A DNA stretch of 64,000 bases from Pigmentibacter ruber (GTDB lineage Bacteria; Bdellovibrionota_B; Oligoflexia; Silvanigrellales; Silvanigrellaceae). Shown piece by piece: positions 8,143 to 16,992 of the stretch. Where the stretch lies: assembly GCF_009792895.1 (NCBI RefSeq), contig NZ_WSSC01000003.1, positions 496,001 through 560,000 on the forward strand, written 5' to 3'. Position numbers and translations under genes: made by a program. The notes beneath the pieces were generated by a model. It was given only the letters and a program-made list of their open reading frames with translations, was not told the DNA's origin and made no database searches. Position 1 is the first letter of the stretch. Each line of letters opens with the position of its first letter.

Positions 8143-9633
8143 ATTAAAATTGCAGTTATTGGTGCCGGAGTATCAGGTTTAACAGTTGCAAATTTATTAG
8201 TTAAACAAGGTTTTGATGTTGAAATATTTGAATCTGCAGATAAATGTGGGGGAAAAATGTTTCAATATAAAAATGCGGAAGGAATTTGTTGGGATACTGG
8301 CCCGACCCTTATCTCATTGCCACAAGAACTAAACAAACTTTTTTTAGATCTCAATATATCAGAAATAGAACTATTAAAACTTCATACAGGTAGTCATTTA
8401 AATTTTTCTGACGGTACTAATTGGGAACTACCTTTTGGATTAAATAACATTAAAAAATATTTAGCAAACAGTAATGAGAAATTGAGTCAAGATGTGTTTA
8501 ATGCATTAGAAATTTCTAGTTCAATTTATGAATTTGCAGAAAAAAATATATTTTATAATGATCCACCAAATGCAATCTCATTAGGGCTTAAATCTTTTGC
8601 TTCTGGGCTAATGTTAAAATATCCCAAGTTAACACTGACACCATATAGAAAAGTTATTGATTCCTTGATTAGCGATAAAAATATGCGTGAGTTCTTTTAT
8701 CATTTTGCTAGTTATGTTGGCATGAATCCTAATGAAGCCCAAGGAGGAATTTTAAGTATAGCACATGTTGAATTAGTCTCACCAATTGTTTTTCCTAAGG
8801 GAGGAGTTTATCAGATAGCTTCAGCTCTTGAACGGGTTGCTATAGAAAATAAAGTAAATTTACATTTAAATTCTCCGGTTATATCTGCAGCATTAAAAGA
8901 TGAAAAAAATCCTTCTGAAGGTTGGAAATTAAGCTATAAAAAAGATAATTCTATACATCACGCCAATTTTGACATTGTTATTTCAAATTCAGATCCTTTT
9001 ACAGCTTCATTTTCATGGCTAAGTAACACAGATATTTCTAAAAATTATGTAGAAAAAATTAATAAAAATATTTATAGACCATCTGAAAGCCAATTTGTCA
9101 TTTTATTTGACCTTTATGATGACATTGAATTACTTCATCATGTTAAAATTTTTCCTGAAAGTTGGCTTGAAAGCTTTGTCCAAGTATGTGAGTCTTATCA
9201 GTTACCAAAAGATCCATGTATATATCTTGTATGGCCGCATGCCACTGATAAAAGCATTTCACCAAGAGTATTATTTATTTCTGCAATGGCACCAAATAAT
9301 CTGTCAGGGATTAATTGGTCACATGATTTTTGTTTACAATATGCGGAACGAATTTTAGAGTTGTGTAGAAAAAGATTAAAACATGCATTTAAAGGAAAAA
9401 TCTTTAAAATGATAAGTCCACAAGAGCTGGAAGGAAGAGCGAACAGTTTTAAAGGTGGAATATATAGCGCTTGTTTAAGAAAATTTAATCCATTAGCTTT
9501 TCACGATTCAGGAATTACAAAATATAGAAATTTATATTTTGTGGGGGCTGGTATTCATCCTGGGGCTGGTGTTACCATGGTGATAAAATCTGCGAAAAGA
9601 ATCTCTCAGCATATTTCTAAAAATTTTAAATAA
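8143..9633 (+). CDS. CrtD/CrtI-type FAD carotenoid desaturase with an ATT start
   Basis: 496 residues if started at ATT 8143. The frame from there gives KIAVIGAGVSGLTVANLL, the FAD-binding Rossmann motif GxGxxG, and KCGGKM, the usual GG motif. Starting at the first ATG (8257) would remove the whole cofactor site. A stop at 8131 and AGGAG at 8132-8136 leave ATT as the only sensible start. The middle has WDTGPTLISLP, matching the DxGPT segment of phytoene desaturases, and the C-terminus reads LYFVGAGIHPGAGVTMVIKSA. Family: CrtI/CrtD. As a second desaturase next to CrtI and CrtC domains, it probably acts as a 3,4-desaturase on hydrated acyclic carotenoids (CrtD); this is inference. Confidence 0.85.
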   Translation: MKIAVIGAGVSGLTVANLLVKQGFDVEIFESADKCGGKMFQYKNAEGICWDTGPTLISLPQELNKLFLDLNISEIELLKLHTGSHLNFSDGTNWELPFGLNNIKKYLANSNEKLSQDVFNALEISSSIYEFAEKNIFYNDPPNAISLGLKSFASGLMLKYPKLTLTPYRKVIDSLISDKNMREFFYHFASYVGMNPNEAQGGILSIAHVELVSPIVFPKGGVYQIASALERVAIENKVNLHLNSPVISAALKDEKNPSEGWKLSYKKDNSIHHANFDIVISNSDPFTASFSWLSNTDISKNYVEKINKNIYRPSESQFVILFDLYDDIELLHHVKIFPESWLESFVQVCESYQLPKDPCIYLVWPHATDKSISPRVLFISAMAPNNLSGINWSHDFCLQYAERILELCRKRLKHAFKGKIFKMISPQELEGRANSFKGGIYSACLRKFNPLAFHDSGITKYRNLYFVGAGIHPGAGVTMVIKSAKRISQHISKNFK

Positions 9634-9645
9634 GGTTGGATTATT

Positions 9646-10206
9646 ATGGATTTTATGGATTTAAAAGCATTGTCTTGCTTATTTTTATTAATCTACTTAA
9701 TTATAGCTGTTATTGATGGATTTTATTTTCATATTTATAAATATAAATTATATGCTAGAGATGAATCTAAAAAAGAACATTTACTCCATACTTTAAATGC
9801 AATTTTATTTCCTTGGTCAATTCTTTTCGTTTTTTGCAATAAATTTCAAGGACTATTTTTATATTTTGGTATTTTGCTACTAGTTCTTTCTTTAATTATA
9901 GAATTTTTTGATGTCTATGAAGAATCAAAAAGCCGTAAATCACTTGGTGGTTTAACCAACAATGAATATGCTATGCATTTTTCTTTATCAGCATTAAGAG
10001 CAACTTACTCTTCACTAATTCTTGTGAGTCGGCCTATAGCTGACTGGAGTTTATCGAATTCACATATTAACTTTTATTACAAAGAATCGGTTTTAGTAAC
10101 TTATTTTATATATCCTGTAATTACTATAGGAATTTTTACAGCAATTTTTCATGTAATGCTTTTTTTCGTCAAAACAGATAACGCTAAAGAGATAGAAAAT
10201 TTATGA
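9646..10206 (+). CDS. small integral membrane protein of the carotenoid operon
   Basis: 186 residues with about four membrane helices (residues 8-28, 50-66, 70-90 and 155-175). A His/Lys-rich loop, FHIYKYKLYARDESKKEHLLHT, follows the first helix. Its stop overlaps the ATG of the next gene (ATGA at 10203), placing it firmly in the crt operon between a desaturase and the prenyl synthase. I do not recognise a family; it is not a CrtY-, CruF- or CrtW-type protein by any motif I can see. The charged, His-containing segment could be part of an active site, but nothing proves an enzyme. Confidence 0.7.
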   Translation: MDFMDLKALSCLFLLIYLIIAVIDGFYFHIYKYKLYARDESKKEHLLHTLNAILFPWSILFVFCNKFQGLFLYFGILLLVLSLIIEFFDVYEESKSRKSLGGLTNNEYAMHFSLSALRATYSSLILVSRPIADWSLSNSHINFYYKESVLVTYFIYPVITIGIFTAIFHVMLFFVKTDNAKEIENL

Positions 10207-11339
10207 ATGCAAAAGAAAATAATTATCATGCATTAGATTACAATTACTTTATGAAGAAATTAAGTAATTATTTAGAAAAAGATATATATAAAAATTTTCC
10301 AAATGAATTTATAGATTTTAAACCTTTTATAGATAAAAATTTAATAGCTATAACAAAAGATTCTATGTTAGCAGAAGGGAAAAGAATTAGGCCTCTTTTA
10401 TGCTATTGGTTACTCAGAAACTTTTCATTACCAAACAACTCTTTAACATCTCTAGATTTAGTAGAAAAAAGTAACAAAAAATTATTAGATACAGTTACAC
10501 AAGTTGCTATAGGTATAGAAATATTTCATTGCGCAAGTTTAGTTATTGATGACATAGAAGACGGTAGTTGTGAAAGAAGAGGAAGGCTTTCATTGCATTT
10601 ATCACATGGGTTGCCAAAAGCATTAAATGCAGCAAATTGGATGTATTTTTTAGCTTTGAAACATTTTCCAGCAGTTTCTAAATCAATTGCTATAGAAACA
10701 TTATTTGATTGTCACATAGGCCAAGCTTTTGATTTATCAAGTAATGATGACTTTATAAATAAAAAATATTTTTATGCTGATGAAAGTACTAGATGGTCTT
10801 TTTATGAGAAATGTGTTTCTTTAAAAACAGGAAAGCTAATTCAATTACCACTCTTTTCTTTAAAAAAGATTTTAAATATCTCTGATTCAGAAATAAATTT
10901 AGTAGATAAAATTTTTAATTCATATGGCATTATATATCAAATTTTTGATGATTTGAAAAATTTTGTACCTGAATTAAATAAAAATAAATTATATGAAGAT
11001 TTAAACTGCGGTTTAAGAAGTGCAGTTGTGCATTCTTTTATTGATATATTAAGTGATGAAGAAAAAGAATTAGCATATCTTGAAATTAAAAATAATAATT
11101 TTAAAAAGTATTTTTTACAGCACTATAAAAAAATTCAGTCGCTTGAAAAATGTTATTATAAAGCTTCTTATTTATTGCATATTAATTCTATTCAATTAGA
11201 GTCAATTCAAATTAATAAAGAATTAAAAGATTATCTATCAGATATTATAGAGAAGCCTTTTGATATGATTAGAAAAAATATTTTCTCTATTATACAAGTT
11301 AATTATAAATTAAAAATGGAAGAAACTCTTTCTTTATGA
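10203..11339 (+). CDS. crtE: geranylgeranyl diphosphate synthase-type polyprenyl synthetase
   Basis: 378 residues of the trans-prenyltransferase family, which joins isopentenyl diphosphate units to make the C20 precursor of phytoene. The first aspartate-rich motif is VIDDIEDGS followed by RRG, which bind the allylic diphosphate through Mg2+. The second reads FDDLKNF, DDxxN rather than the DDxxD common in bacterial CrtE; DDxxN is known in other GGPP synthases. The substrate-binding start is GKRIRPLL. It overlaps the genes on both sides (ATGA), so coupled translation with the CrtC-CrtB fusion is expected. The chain length of the product is inferred from context. Confidence 0.88.
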   Translation: MNAKENNYHALDYNYFMKKLSNYLEKDIYKNFPNEFIDFKPFIDKNLIAITKDSMLAEGKRIRPLLCYWLLRNFSLPNNSLTSLDLVEKSNKKLLDTVTQVAIGIEIFHCASLVIDDIEDGSCERRGRLSLHLSHGLPKALNAANWMYFLALKHFPAVSKSIAIETLFDCHIGQAFDLSSNDDFINKKYFYADESTRWSFYEKCVSLKTGKLIQLPLFSLKKILNISDSEINLVDKIFNSYGIIYQIFDDLKNFVPELNKNKLYEDLNCGLRSAVVHSFIDILSDEEKELAYLEIKNNNFKKYFLQHYKKIQSLEKCYYKASYLLHINSIQLESIQINKELKDYLSDIIEKPFDMIRKNIFSIIQVNYKLKMEETLSL

Positions 11340-13375
11340 AAACATTAAAAATTGATAATTGTGATATTTCTTTATTATGCTCAAATAATCCCGTTATTTT
11401 TTCAAATATTGATGAAAGAATTGAGTACGAATGGTTTTATTTTGAAGTTAGGAAAGATGATCTACATTTTGTTTGTATATTATCATATAAAGATTGTTTT
11501 AATTTGAATAATAATAAAACTCAACAACAATCAATCTATTTTACATTATATAAAAGTAAAAAAGTTGTTGCATATAGTTATATATATTTTAGTGACAAAA
11601 ATAGTAAGAGTTACTTAGATAATGTTGGAAGATGGTTAACTGGAAAGACAAATATATTAGACTTATGGTTGCCTGATCATTCTATGAAGAAGTATATAAA
11701 TATAAAGATTAAATATGATTTTTGCACTGATGACAATAAGTATCAAATTAATCAGAACGAAGTAAAGCATTTTTGGCAATTCATAAATTCTGGCAATGAT
11801 TTACATTCAATGGTAAATATATATAATGTATCTGATGAATTCTCATTTTCAAATCTTTGCAAAAGAAATTCCTTCTTTTTTGATTATCCTCTGAAGTTGA
11901 AACTTCAAAATCAAAGTGCTGGAGTATTCGATTTAAGTAATGCCTCTTATTATTTTGATCATAATTTTGGTTTTTCTCCGTTGTATTCTATAAAAGAACC
12001 TTGGTATTGGTGGCACGAAAGCATTCAAAATGGAGTTCAAGTTAATTATTATTTTCCACATTTAGATGCTATGTATCAAATAAAAAAAATGGATTACATG
12101 AATGAAAAATCTTTAGATTTTAAAATATTTGATGCAAAAAATATTAATTTTATTAGACAATTTAGATTTAACTTATTTGGTATAAAGTATCCAAAAATAT
12201 TAAATTTAAATAGAGAGATTATTTATGATTTCACAATGGAATCAGCTCCTTTCTACCATAGAATAAAGTCTTTAGATTCTCAAAGTACTTTGGAAGCTTT
12301 ATATCCATTAAATATTAAAAAATCATTTAACCAAATATTAATTAAATCTAGGAAAATTGAATTATTTAAAAACATCCATTCAAAAGATGAAATTAGTTCA
12401 TATTTTAATTTTATACAAATTTGTAAAAAAATTACATTTAATCATGGGAAATCTTTTTATATTTCATCACTTGTTTTGGCTTCAAAGCAAAGAAATAGTT
12501 CCTATTTTATTTATGTGCTTTGCCGACTAATTGATGATGCTACAGATGAAAGAAATGTGTTTGATGCCAATAATAAAATTGGATCAACTTTTTCATATGA
12601 AATATTAGAATATTTATGGTCAGAATGTGATTTACTATCAGATGAATTTATTGAATTATTTATGGAGCATTTAAGCAATAAACTGTTTGCTATTGTAAAT
12701 TATGATTCAGCAATAGATTTTATATTAAATGCTAGAATATTGATCAAAGAATTGGAATTAGAAAAATCTTATTTTATAGATCTCATAAATGGGCAAAAAA
12801 TGGATGAAAATTTCGTTCAACCATTCAATATAAATGATTTATATTTATACTGCTTTAGAGTTGCTGGTGTAGTTGGAATTATGATGGCTAAAATATTTCA
12901 TACAAAAAATCATTTAGTAGCTATGAATGCAGCTGAAAAATTAGGCTGTGCAATGCAAATAACCAATATTCTCAGAGATGTTAAAGAAGATTTTGAAAAT
13001 AATCGTATTTACATTCCAATAGAACTATTTTCTAAATATAAAATTGAAAATTTTTCTTTATTTTTCATGAATAATTATGATTGTGGTAATAAAAATAACT
13101 TAATTAATGAACTTGTTAATTTAGCTGTTTTGTATTACTGTGAAGCTATTGAAGGATTAAAATATATCCCATCATTTAGAGCAAGGTTATGTGTTAAACT
13201 TATGATTGGTGTTTATGGTTCAATTTTGGGAAAAATTGTATTTGATAAATCAATTGTTTTCAAGCAAAGAATTGTCATTTCACATTTCAAAAAGTTAATT
13301 ATTTTTTTAAAAATTTTATTTGGATTTCATCCTTTAAAAGTTGCAAATCTGATTAACGAAAAGGAATTGTTATGA
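11336..13375 (+). CDS. CrtC-CrtB fusion: carotenoid 1,2-hydratase domain plus phytoene synthase
   Basis: 679 residues in two parts. Residues about 1-320 match the CrtC (hydroxyneurosporene synthase) pattern: YEWFYFEV near the N-terminus, YYFDHNFGFSPLY and WYWWHESIQNG in the middle, and MESAPFYHRI at about 301-310. Residues about 345-679 are a phytoene/squalene synthase: HGKSFYISSLVL at about 367, the first Asp motif DDATD near 401, and ITNILRDVKEDFENNRIYIP from about 541 with the second motif DVKED. One polypeptide therefore probably holds both the enzyme that condenses two GGPP into phytoene and the one that adds water to the acyclic ends. It overlaps crtE and crtI by ATGA. There is no stop or frameshift at the junction. 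Confidence 0.85.
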   Translation: MKTLKIDNCDISLLCSNNPVIFSNIDERIEYEWFYFEVRKDDLHFVCILSYKDCFNLNNNKTQQQSIYFTLYKSKKVVAYSYIYFSDKNSKSYLDNVGRWLTGKTNILDLWLPDHSMKKYINIKIKYDFCTDDNKYQINQNEVKHFWQFINSGNDLHSMVNIYNVSDEFSFSNLCKRNSFFFDYPLKLKLQNQSAGVFDLSNASYYFDHNFGFSPLYSIKEPWYWWHESIQNGVQVNYYFPHLDAMYQIKKMDYMNEKSLDFKIFDAKNINFIRQFRFNLFGIKYPKILNLNREIIYDFTMESAPFYHRIKSLDSQSTLEALYPLNIKKSFNQILIKSRKIELFKNIHSKDEISSYFNFIQICKKITFNHGKSFYISSLVLASKQRNSSYFIYVLCRLIDDATDERNVFDANNKIGSTFSYEILEYLWSECDLLSDEFIELFMEHLSNKLFAIVNYDSAIDFILNARILIKELELEKSYFIDLINGQKMDENFVQPFNINDLYLYCFRVAGVVGIMMAKIFHTKNHLVAMNAAEKLGCAMQITNILRDVKEDFENNRIYIPIELFSKYKIENFSLFFMNNYDCGNKNNLINELVNLAVLYYCEAIEGLKYIPSFRARLCVKLMIGVYGSILGKIVFDKSIVFKQRIVISHFKKLIIFLKILFGFHPLKVANLINEKELL

Positions 13376-14913
13376 GTATTTTTGATGTTATTATAATTGG
13401 TAGTGGGTTTGGCGGTTTGGCTAGTGCTTTAACATTAAAAAGTATGGGACTAAATGTTGCAATTATTGAGGCACTAGATAAAATCGGGGGAAGAGCATAC
13501 GCAGAAGAAAAATGTGGGTATACATTTGATAGAGGTCCTTCTATTATTACTGCCCCATTTTTAATAGACGATATTTTTCAAATGTCAGGTGTTAATAGAG
13601 AAGATTACTGTAAATTTGTTCCAGTAGATCCTTTTTATACAGTTCGATATCATGATGGTAGTCAGATAAGTCATTTTAATTCACAAGAAAAATTTCTTGC
13701 AGAAATTGAAAATATAGCACCTACTGAAATTGAAAATGTGAAAGAATTCTTTCTATATGCAGATAAAATATTTCAAAAAGGTTTTATTGAATTGGGAGAT
13801 AAAAATTTTGCTAATCCATTTTCAATGTTAGGAGTAGCACCTCAATTATTAAAATTAAATGCGGTACGTCCAGTTTATTCAATGGTATCTAAATTTGTAA
13901 AAAATGAAAAAATACGTCAATTTTTAAGTTTTCATCCGTTACTCATTGGTGGAAATCCATTTCGTGCAGCAGCTGTATATAGTTTAATTAATAGATTAGA
14001 GAGAGCTTATGGAGTTTATCATCCATTAGGTGGAATGCATGTTTTGGCAGAAGCTTTTAAAAAAAGATTTACTGAATTAGGTGGACTTACATTTTTATCA
14101 ACTCCTGTTGAAGTTGTAGATAAAAATGTTTTAGGACATTTTGAAATTACTACTCCAAATGGAATGTTCACAGCAAAAAATATTGTAGTAAATGCTGACA
14201 TGCATCGTTTTGTAACCTCGGTGTTAAAAAATGATGCTTATCCTAGAAAATTATCAAGAAAACTTGAAAAAGCAGACCTAAGCATGTCAGCTTTTTTATT
14301 ATACTTAGGAACAAATAAAACCTGGCCTGAATTGTCTCAACATACAATTGCTTTAGGACCAAGATATAAAGAATTACTTGATGATATATTTATCAAAAAA
14401 ATAGAATTTGAAGATTTCAGCGTTTATATTCATATTCCTACTCGAACCGATGCTTCTCTTGCTCCAAAGGGAGGAGAGGTTATTTATGCGTTGGTACCCG
14501 TGCCAAACTTACTAAGTAAAACAAATTGGGAAAATTATAAATTAGTAATGGTTGAGAGGGTTAAGAAATTTCTTGAGGAAAAGTTTATGCCTGGGTTACA
14601 AGAATCAATTGTTTGTGAAAGTATTTTTACTCCAAATGATTTTGAAACTACTTTAAAAAGCCATTTGGGCAATGCATTTGGTTTAGAGCCATGGATTCTA
14701 CAAAGTGCAGGCTTTAGACCATCAAATAGCTCTCCTGAAATTGATGGTCTGTATTTTGTTGGAGCAAATACACAGCCAGGTGCAGGCTTGCCAGGTGTTA
14801 TATTAAGTTCAAGAATAACTTGTAGGTTATTAGCAAAAGATATTGGAGCTGCAAAAATGCCCTCACTCTTAGCAAAATTACCTTCAACTTATTCATATAT
14901 TAATTCGATATGA
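13372..14913 (+). CDS. crtI: phytoene desaturase
   Basis: 513 residues, normal length for CrtI. It has the Rossmann motif IIIGSGFGGLASALTL (residues 6-21), GGRAYAEE, and the DRGPSIITAP segment, and it ends with LYFVGANTQPGAGLPGVILSS, the C-terminal FAD signature of bacterial phytoene desaturases. The enzyme introduces double bases of conjugation (desaturations) into phytoene to give neurosporene or lycopene at the membrane. Of the three FAD enzymes in the cluster this is the most canonical. It follows the CrtC-CrtB fusion with an ATGA overlap. How many desaturation steps it performs cannot be read from the sequence. Confidence 0.92.
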   Translation: MSIFDVIIIGSGFGGLASALTLKSMGLNVAIIEALDKIGGRAYAEEKCGYTFDRGPSIITAPFLIDDIFQMSGVNREDYCKFVPVDPFYTVRYHDGSQISHFNSQEKFLAEIENIAPTEIENVKEFFLYADKIFQKGFIELGDKNFANPFSMLGVAPQLLKLNAVRPVYSMVSKFVKNEKIRQFLSFHPLLIGGNPFRAAAVYSLINRLERAYGVYHPLGGMHVLAEAFKKRFTELGGLTFLSTPVEVVDKNVLGHFEITTPNGMFTAKNIVVNADMHRFVTSVLKNDAYPRKLSRKLEKADLSMSAFLLYLGTNKTWPELSQHTIALGPRYKELLDDIFIKKIEFEDFSVYIHIPTRTDASLAPKGGEVIYALVPVPNLLSKTNWENYKLVMVERVKKFLEEKFMPGLQESIVCESIFTPNDFETTLKSHLGNAFGLEPWILQSAGFRPSNSSPEIDGLYFVGANTQPGAGLPGVILSSRITCRLLAKDIGAAKMPSLLAKLPSTYSYINSI

Positions 14914-14925
14914 AAGTAATTTGGA

Positions 14926-15678
14926 ATGTTATTTAATGCGAATAAATGCATCATTTTAGGCTGTGGGTACGTTGGTAAACATTTTTTATCTTCACATCCT
15001 TCTTGTTTTTTTACTCAAAGGACAGATATAAAGGATAGTAACAAAGGGGTTAAGTTTGATTTATTAAATAAAGATACATGGGAAAATTTAAAAGATTGTG
15101 ATTTTGTTTTATGGACTTTTGCATTAAGTAATCCTAATTTAACAATAGATTTAGTCTCTGATTTTTATAATTTATACTGTAAAAATAAAAAAGTTATTAT
15201 CTTATCATCTACTTCAGCATATCAATTGTCTGATGAAAATTTACAAATAGATGAAGACTTTCCTTTGCAAATTGAAGATCAACGTTACATTAAAGAAGAA
15301 CATCTGAGAAAAATGGGGGCTTTAATCTTACATCTTTCTGGAATAATAGGCCCAAATCGTTATCCAAAAAAATGGTATATTGAGAAAAGAGTTAAGTTTG
15401 GAAAAAATATATTAAATTATATTCATGTAAATGATATTGTATATTTCATTGAAAAAATTTTTACTAATTTTACGTTTTGTGAGCGATTTAATTTAACTTC
15501 AGGTGATTTCAAAACGCATATTGATATTGCGAATTCACTTGGAATTCAAAACTGTTTTGAATTTCTTGATACAACTAAAGGAAGTAAATTTATTAAGAAT
15601 AAAAAATTAGTTCATTATTTAAAAGAAGAAAATTATAAATTTTTAAAGTATCCTGAGGATTGTGAAGTGAATTTATGA
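14926..15678 (+). CDS. atypical NAD-dependent epimerase/SDR (YeeZ-like)
   Basis: 250 residues. The N-terminus has IILGCGYVGKHFL, the GxGxxG motif of the short atypical SDR5/YeeZ group, followed by LSSTSAYQLSDENLQIDEDFPL, which matches the STS-x-Y segment of that group. A classical YxxxK is not seen; RYIKEEHLRK may supply the equivalent residues. It begins 12 bases after crtI and overlaps the methyltransferase by ATGA, so it is co-transcribed with the carotenoid genes. The substrate is unknown; tailoring of a sugar or carotenoid end group would fit, but this is inference. Confidence 0.72.
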   Translation: MLFNANKCIILGCGYVGKHFLSSHPSCFFTQRTDIKDSNKGVKFDLLNKDTWENLKDCDFVLWTFALSNPNLTIDLVSDFYNLYCKNKKVIILSSTSAYQLSDENLQIDEDFPLQIEDQRYIKEEHLRKMGALILHLSGIIGPNRYPKKWYIEKRVKFGKNILNYIHVNDIVYFIEKIFTNFTFCERFNLTSGDFKTHIDIANSLGIQNCFEFLDTTKGSKFIKNKKLVHYLKEENYKFLKYPEDCEVNL

Positions 15679-16592
15679 AATGTCCACTATGCGGATCCAT
15701 TGAATCAGTTTTTGTTTTGCATTCAAAAACTCAGTTGCAAGATGATAATTGTATTTTTCAATTTGATAGATGCTTAAATTGTAGTTCTATATTCTTAAAA
15801 AACCCTCCATTTGAAGAAGATTTGAAAAAGTATTATTCTGACAATTATTTGCCTTATTCAAACTCAAAGCCTTGGGGAAAATATACATTTGTTGTAAATA
15901 TATGGCAAAATATGGTGGATAAGAAAAAATGTGATTTGTTACTAAAGTATATTGATAATAAAAAAATATTTAATATTTTAGATTATGGTTGTGGCAAACC
16001 AACTTTCCTAAAAAAATTGAGTACTTTTAATCAAGGAATTTTCGTTGGATTTGATTTTAGTGATAATGGCTGGAAAGATTCACATGAAAAATTTTTAAAA
16101 TTAAAACTCCTCTCAAATGATTTTGAAAAAATTCAAGAAAAATTTGATGTAATCACTTTGTGGCATAGTCTTGAGCATCATTTTCACCCAGTAGAATTAA
16201 TTTCAGAATTAAAAAATAAATTAAAATCCAATGGTTTAATTATTATTGAGTTACCAAATTATAAATCATTTTTTGTTAATAAGCAGAAAGGTGATTGGGG
16301 AGGGTTGCATACACCAAGGCATAGCGTAATTTATTCCCCAGAATCATTAACGTATTTAATGAATCAAAATGGTTTTCGGATCAAAAAAATTTTAAAGTAT
16401 GGAACACTAGATGCATTTACTCTTTGGTGGTTGGGAAGGGTTTCTAAATATAATATTTTCAATAGTTTGTTTCCTTTTGAAAATTTATTTGTAAAATTTT
16501 TTTTACTAAAAGTTATAACTTTTCCTTTTTTTATTTTCGAGAAATATTTGAATTTAGGAGTAATGACTTTTATTTGTGAAAAAAATGAGTAA
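15675..16592 (+). CDS. class I SAM-dependent methyltransferase with N-terminal Zn-ribbon
   Basis: 305 residues. It opens with CPLCGS and a second Cys pair (CLNC, about residues 33-36), a Zn-binding ribbon often found on sugar or polyketide C-/O-methyltransferases. Motif I is ILDYGCGKPTFL (about residue 98), and the post-motif ITLWHSLEHHFHP matches the EH-x-x-x-P block of the Methyltransf_11/23 group. It overlaps the SDR upstream and is the last gene before a long AT-rich gap, so it closes the carotenoid operon. It is not a typical CrtF. The methylated substrate is unknown. Confidence 0.8.
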   Translation: MKCPLCGSIESVFVLHSKTQLQDDNCIFQFDRCLNCSSIFLKNPPFEEDLKKYYSDNYLPYSNSKPWGKYTFVVNIWQNMVDKKKCDLLLKYIDNKKIFNILDYGCGKPTFLKKLSTFNQGIFVGFDFSDNGWKDSHEKFLKLKLLSNDFEKIQEKFDVITLWHSLEHHFHPVELISELKNKLKSNGLIIIELPNYKSFFVNKQKGDWGGLHTPRHSVIYSPESLTYLMNQNGFRIKKILKYGTLDAFTLWWLGRVSKYNIFNSLFPFENLFVKFFLLKVITFPFFIFEKYLNLGVMTFICEKNE

Positions 16593-16924
16593 TGAATTTT
16601 ATTTAAGAATTTTAAATTTTTAGTTTCTAAAATAAATATTTGTTTGAAAATTTAAAGTAGATTTTATCCAAGCTCTTTAATTTAAAAGATTGATTTATTT
16701 AACTTATAAATGCTTTTTTGTTTTTTAATGTTTATTACTTTAATTAAGTTTATTTTTTACTTTTGTAACATTTGTTTATTTTCATCCAATTATTAATAAT
16801 TTATTTTTTAACTATTCCATTAAAAATAGATTAATTTTGAATTGATAAAAAATAAAATTTTGGTAAGTTAATATTAGTTCATAATACTCTTATAAAGTAA
16901 ATGAATTATTTTAAATAATCTAGA
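16593..16924. other. AT-rich intergenic region after the carotenoid operon
   Basis: No coding frame of note. It contains stretches with a possible promoter (TTGGTA near 16860, TAATAC 16 bases later) that could start a transcript running into the hydrolase gene at 16993. Otherwise I see only A/T runs. Confidence 0.4.
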
Positions 16925-16957
16925 AAATTTCTCCTTTTTAAAGGAGAAATTTTTTTA
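16925..16957 (+). terminator. strong hairpin terminator just upstream of the GDSL gene
   Basis: A perfect 13-bp inverted repeat (AAATTTCTCCTTT at 16925-16937 and its complement at 16940-16952) merges into a seven-T run ending at 16956. It lies 333 bases after the methyltransferase stop but only 36 bases before the GDSL start at 16993. It may end the carotenoid transcript, or act as a leader attenuator for the hydrolase. Confidence 0.8.
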
Positions 16958-16992
16958 TACCTAAAAGTTCGAATTCATATGAGGAATTTGTC

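Noticed and set aside
13372-14913. lycopene cyclase elsewhere in the carotenoid cluster
   Set aside because: All three FAD enzymes match desaturase/isomerase patterns; no CrtY or CrtL motif and no small cyclase pair is visible.
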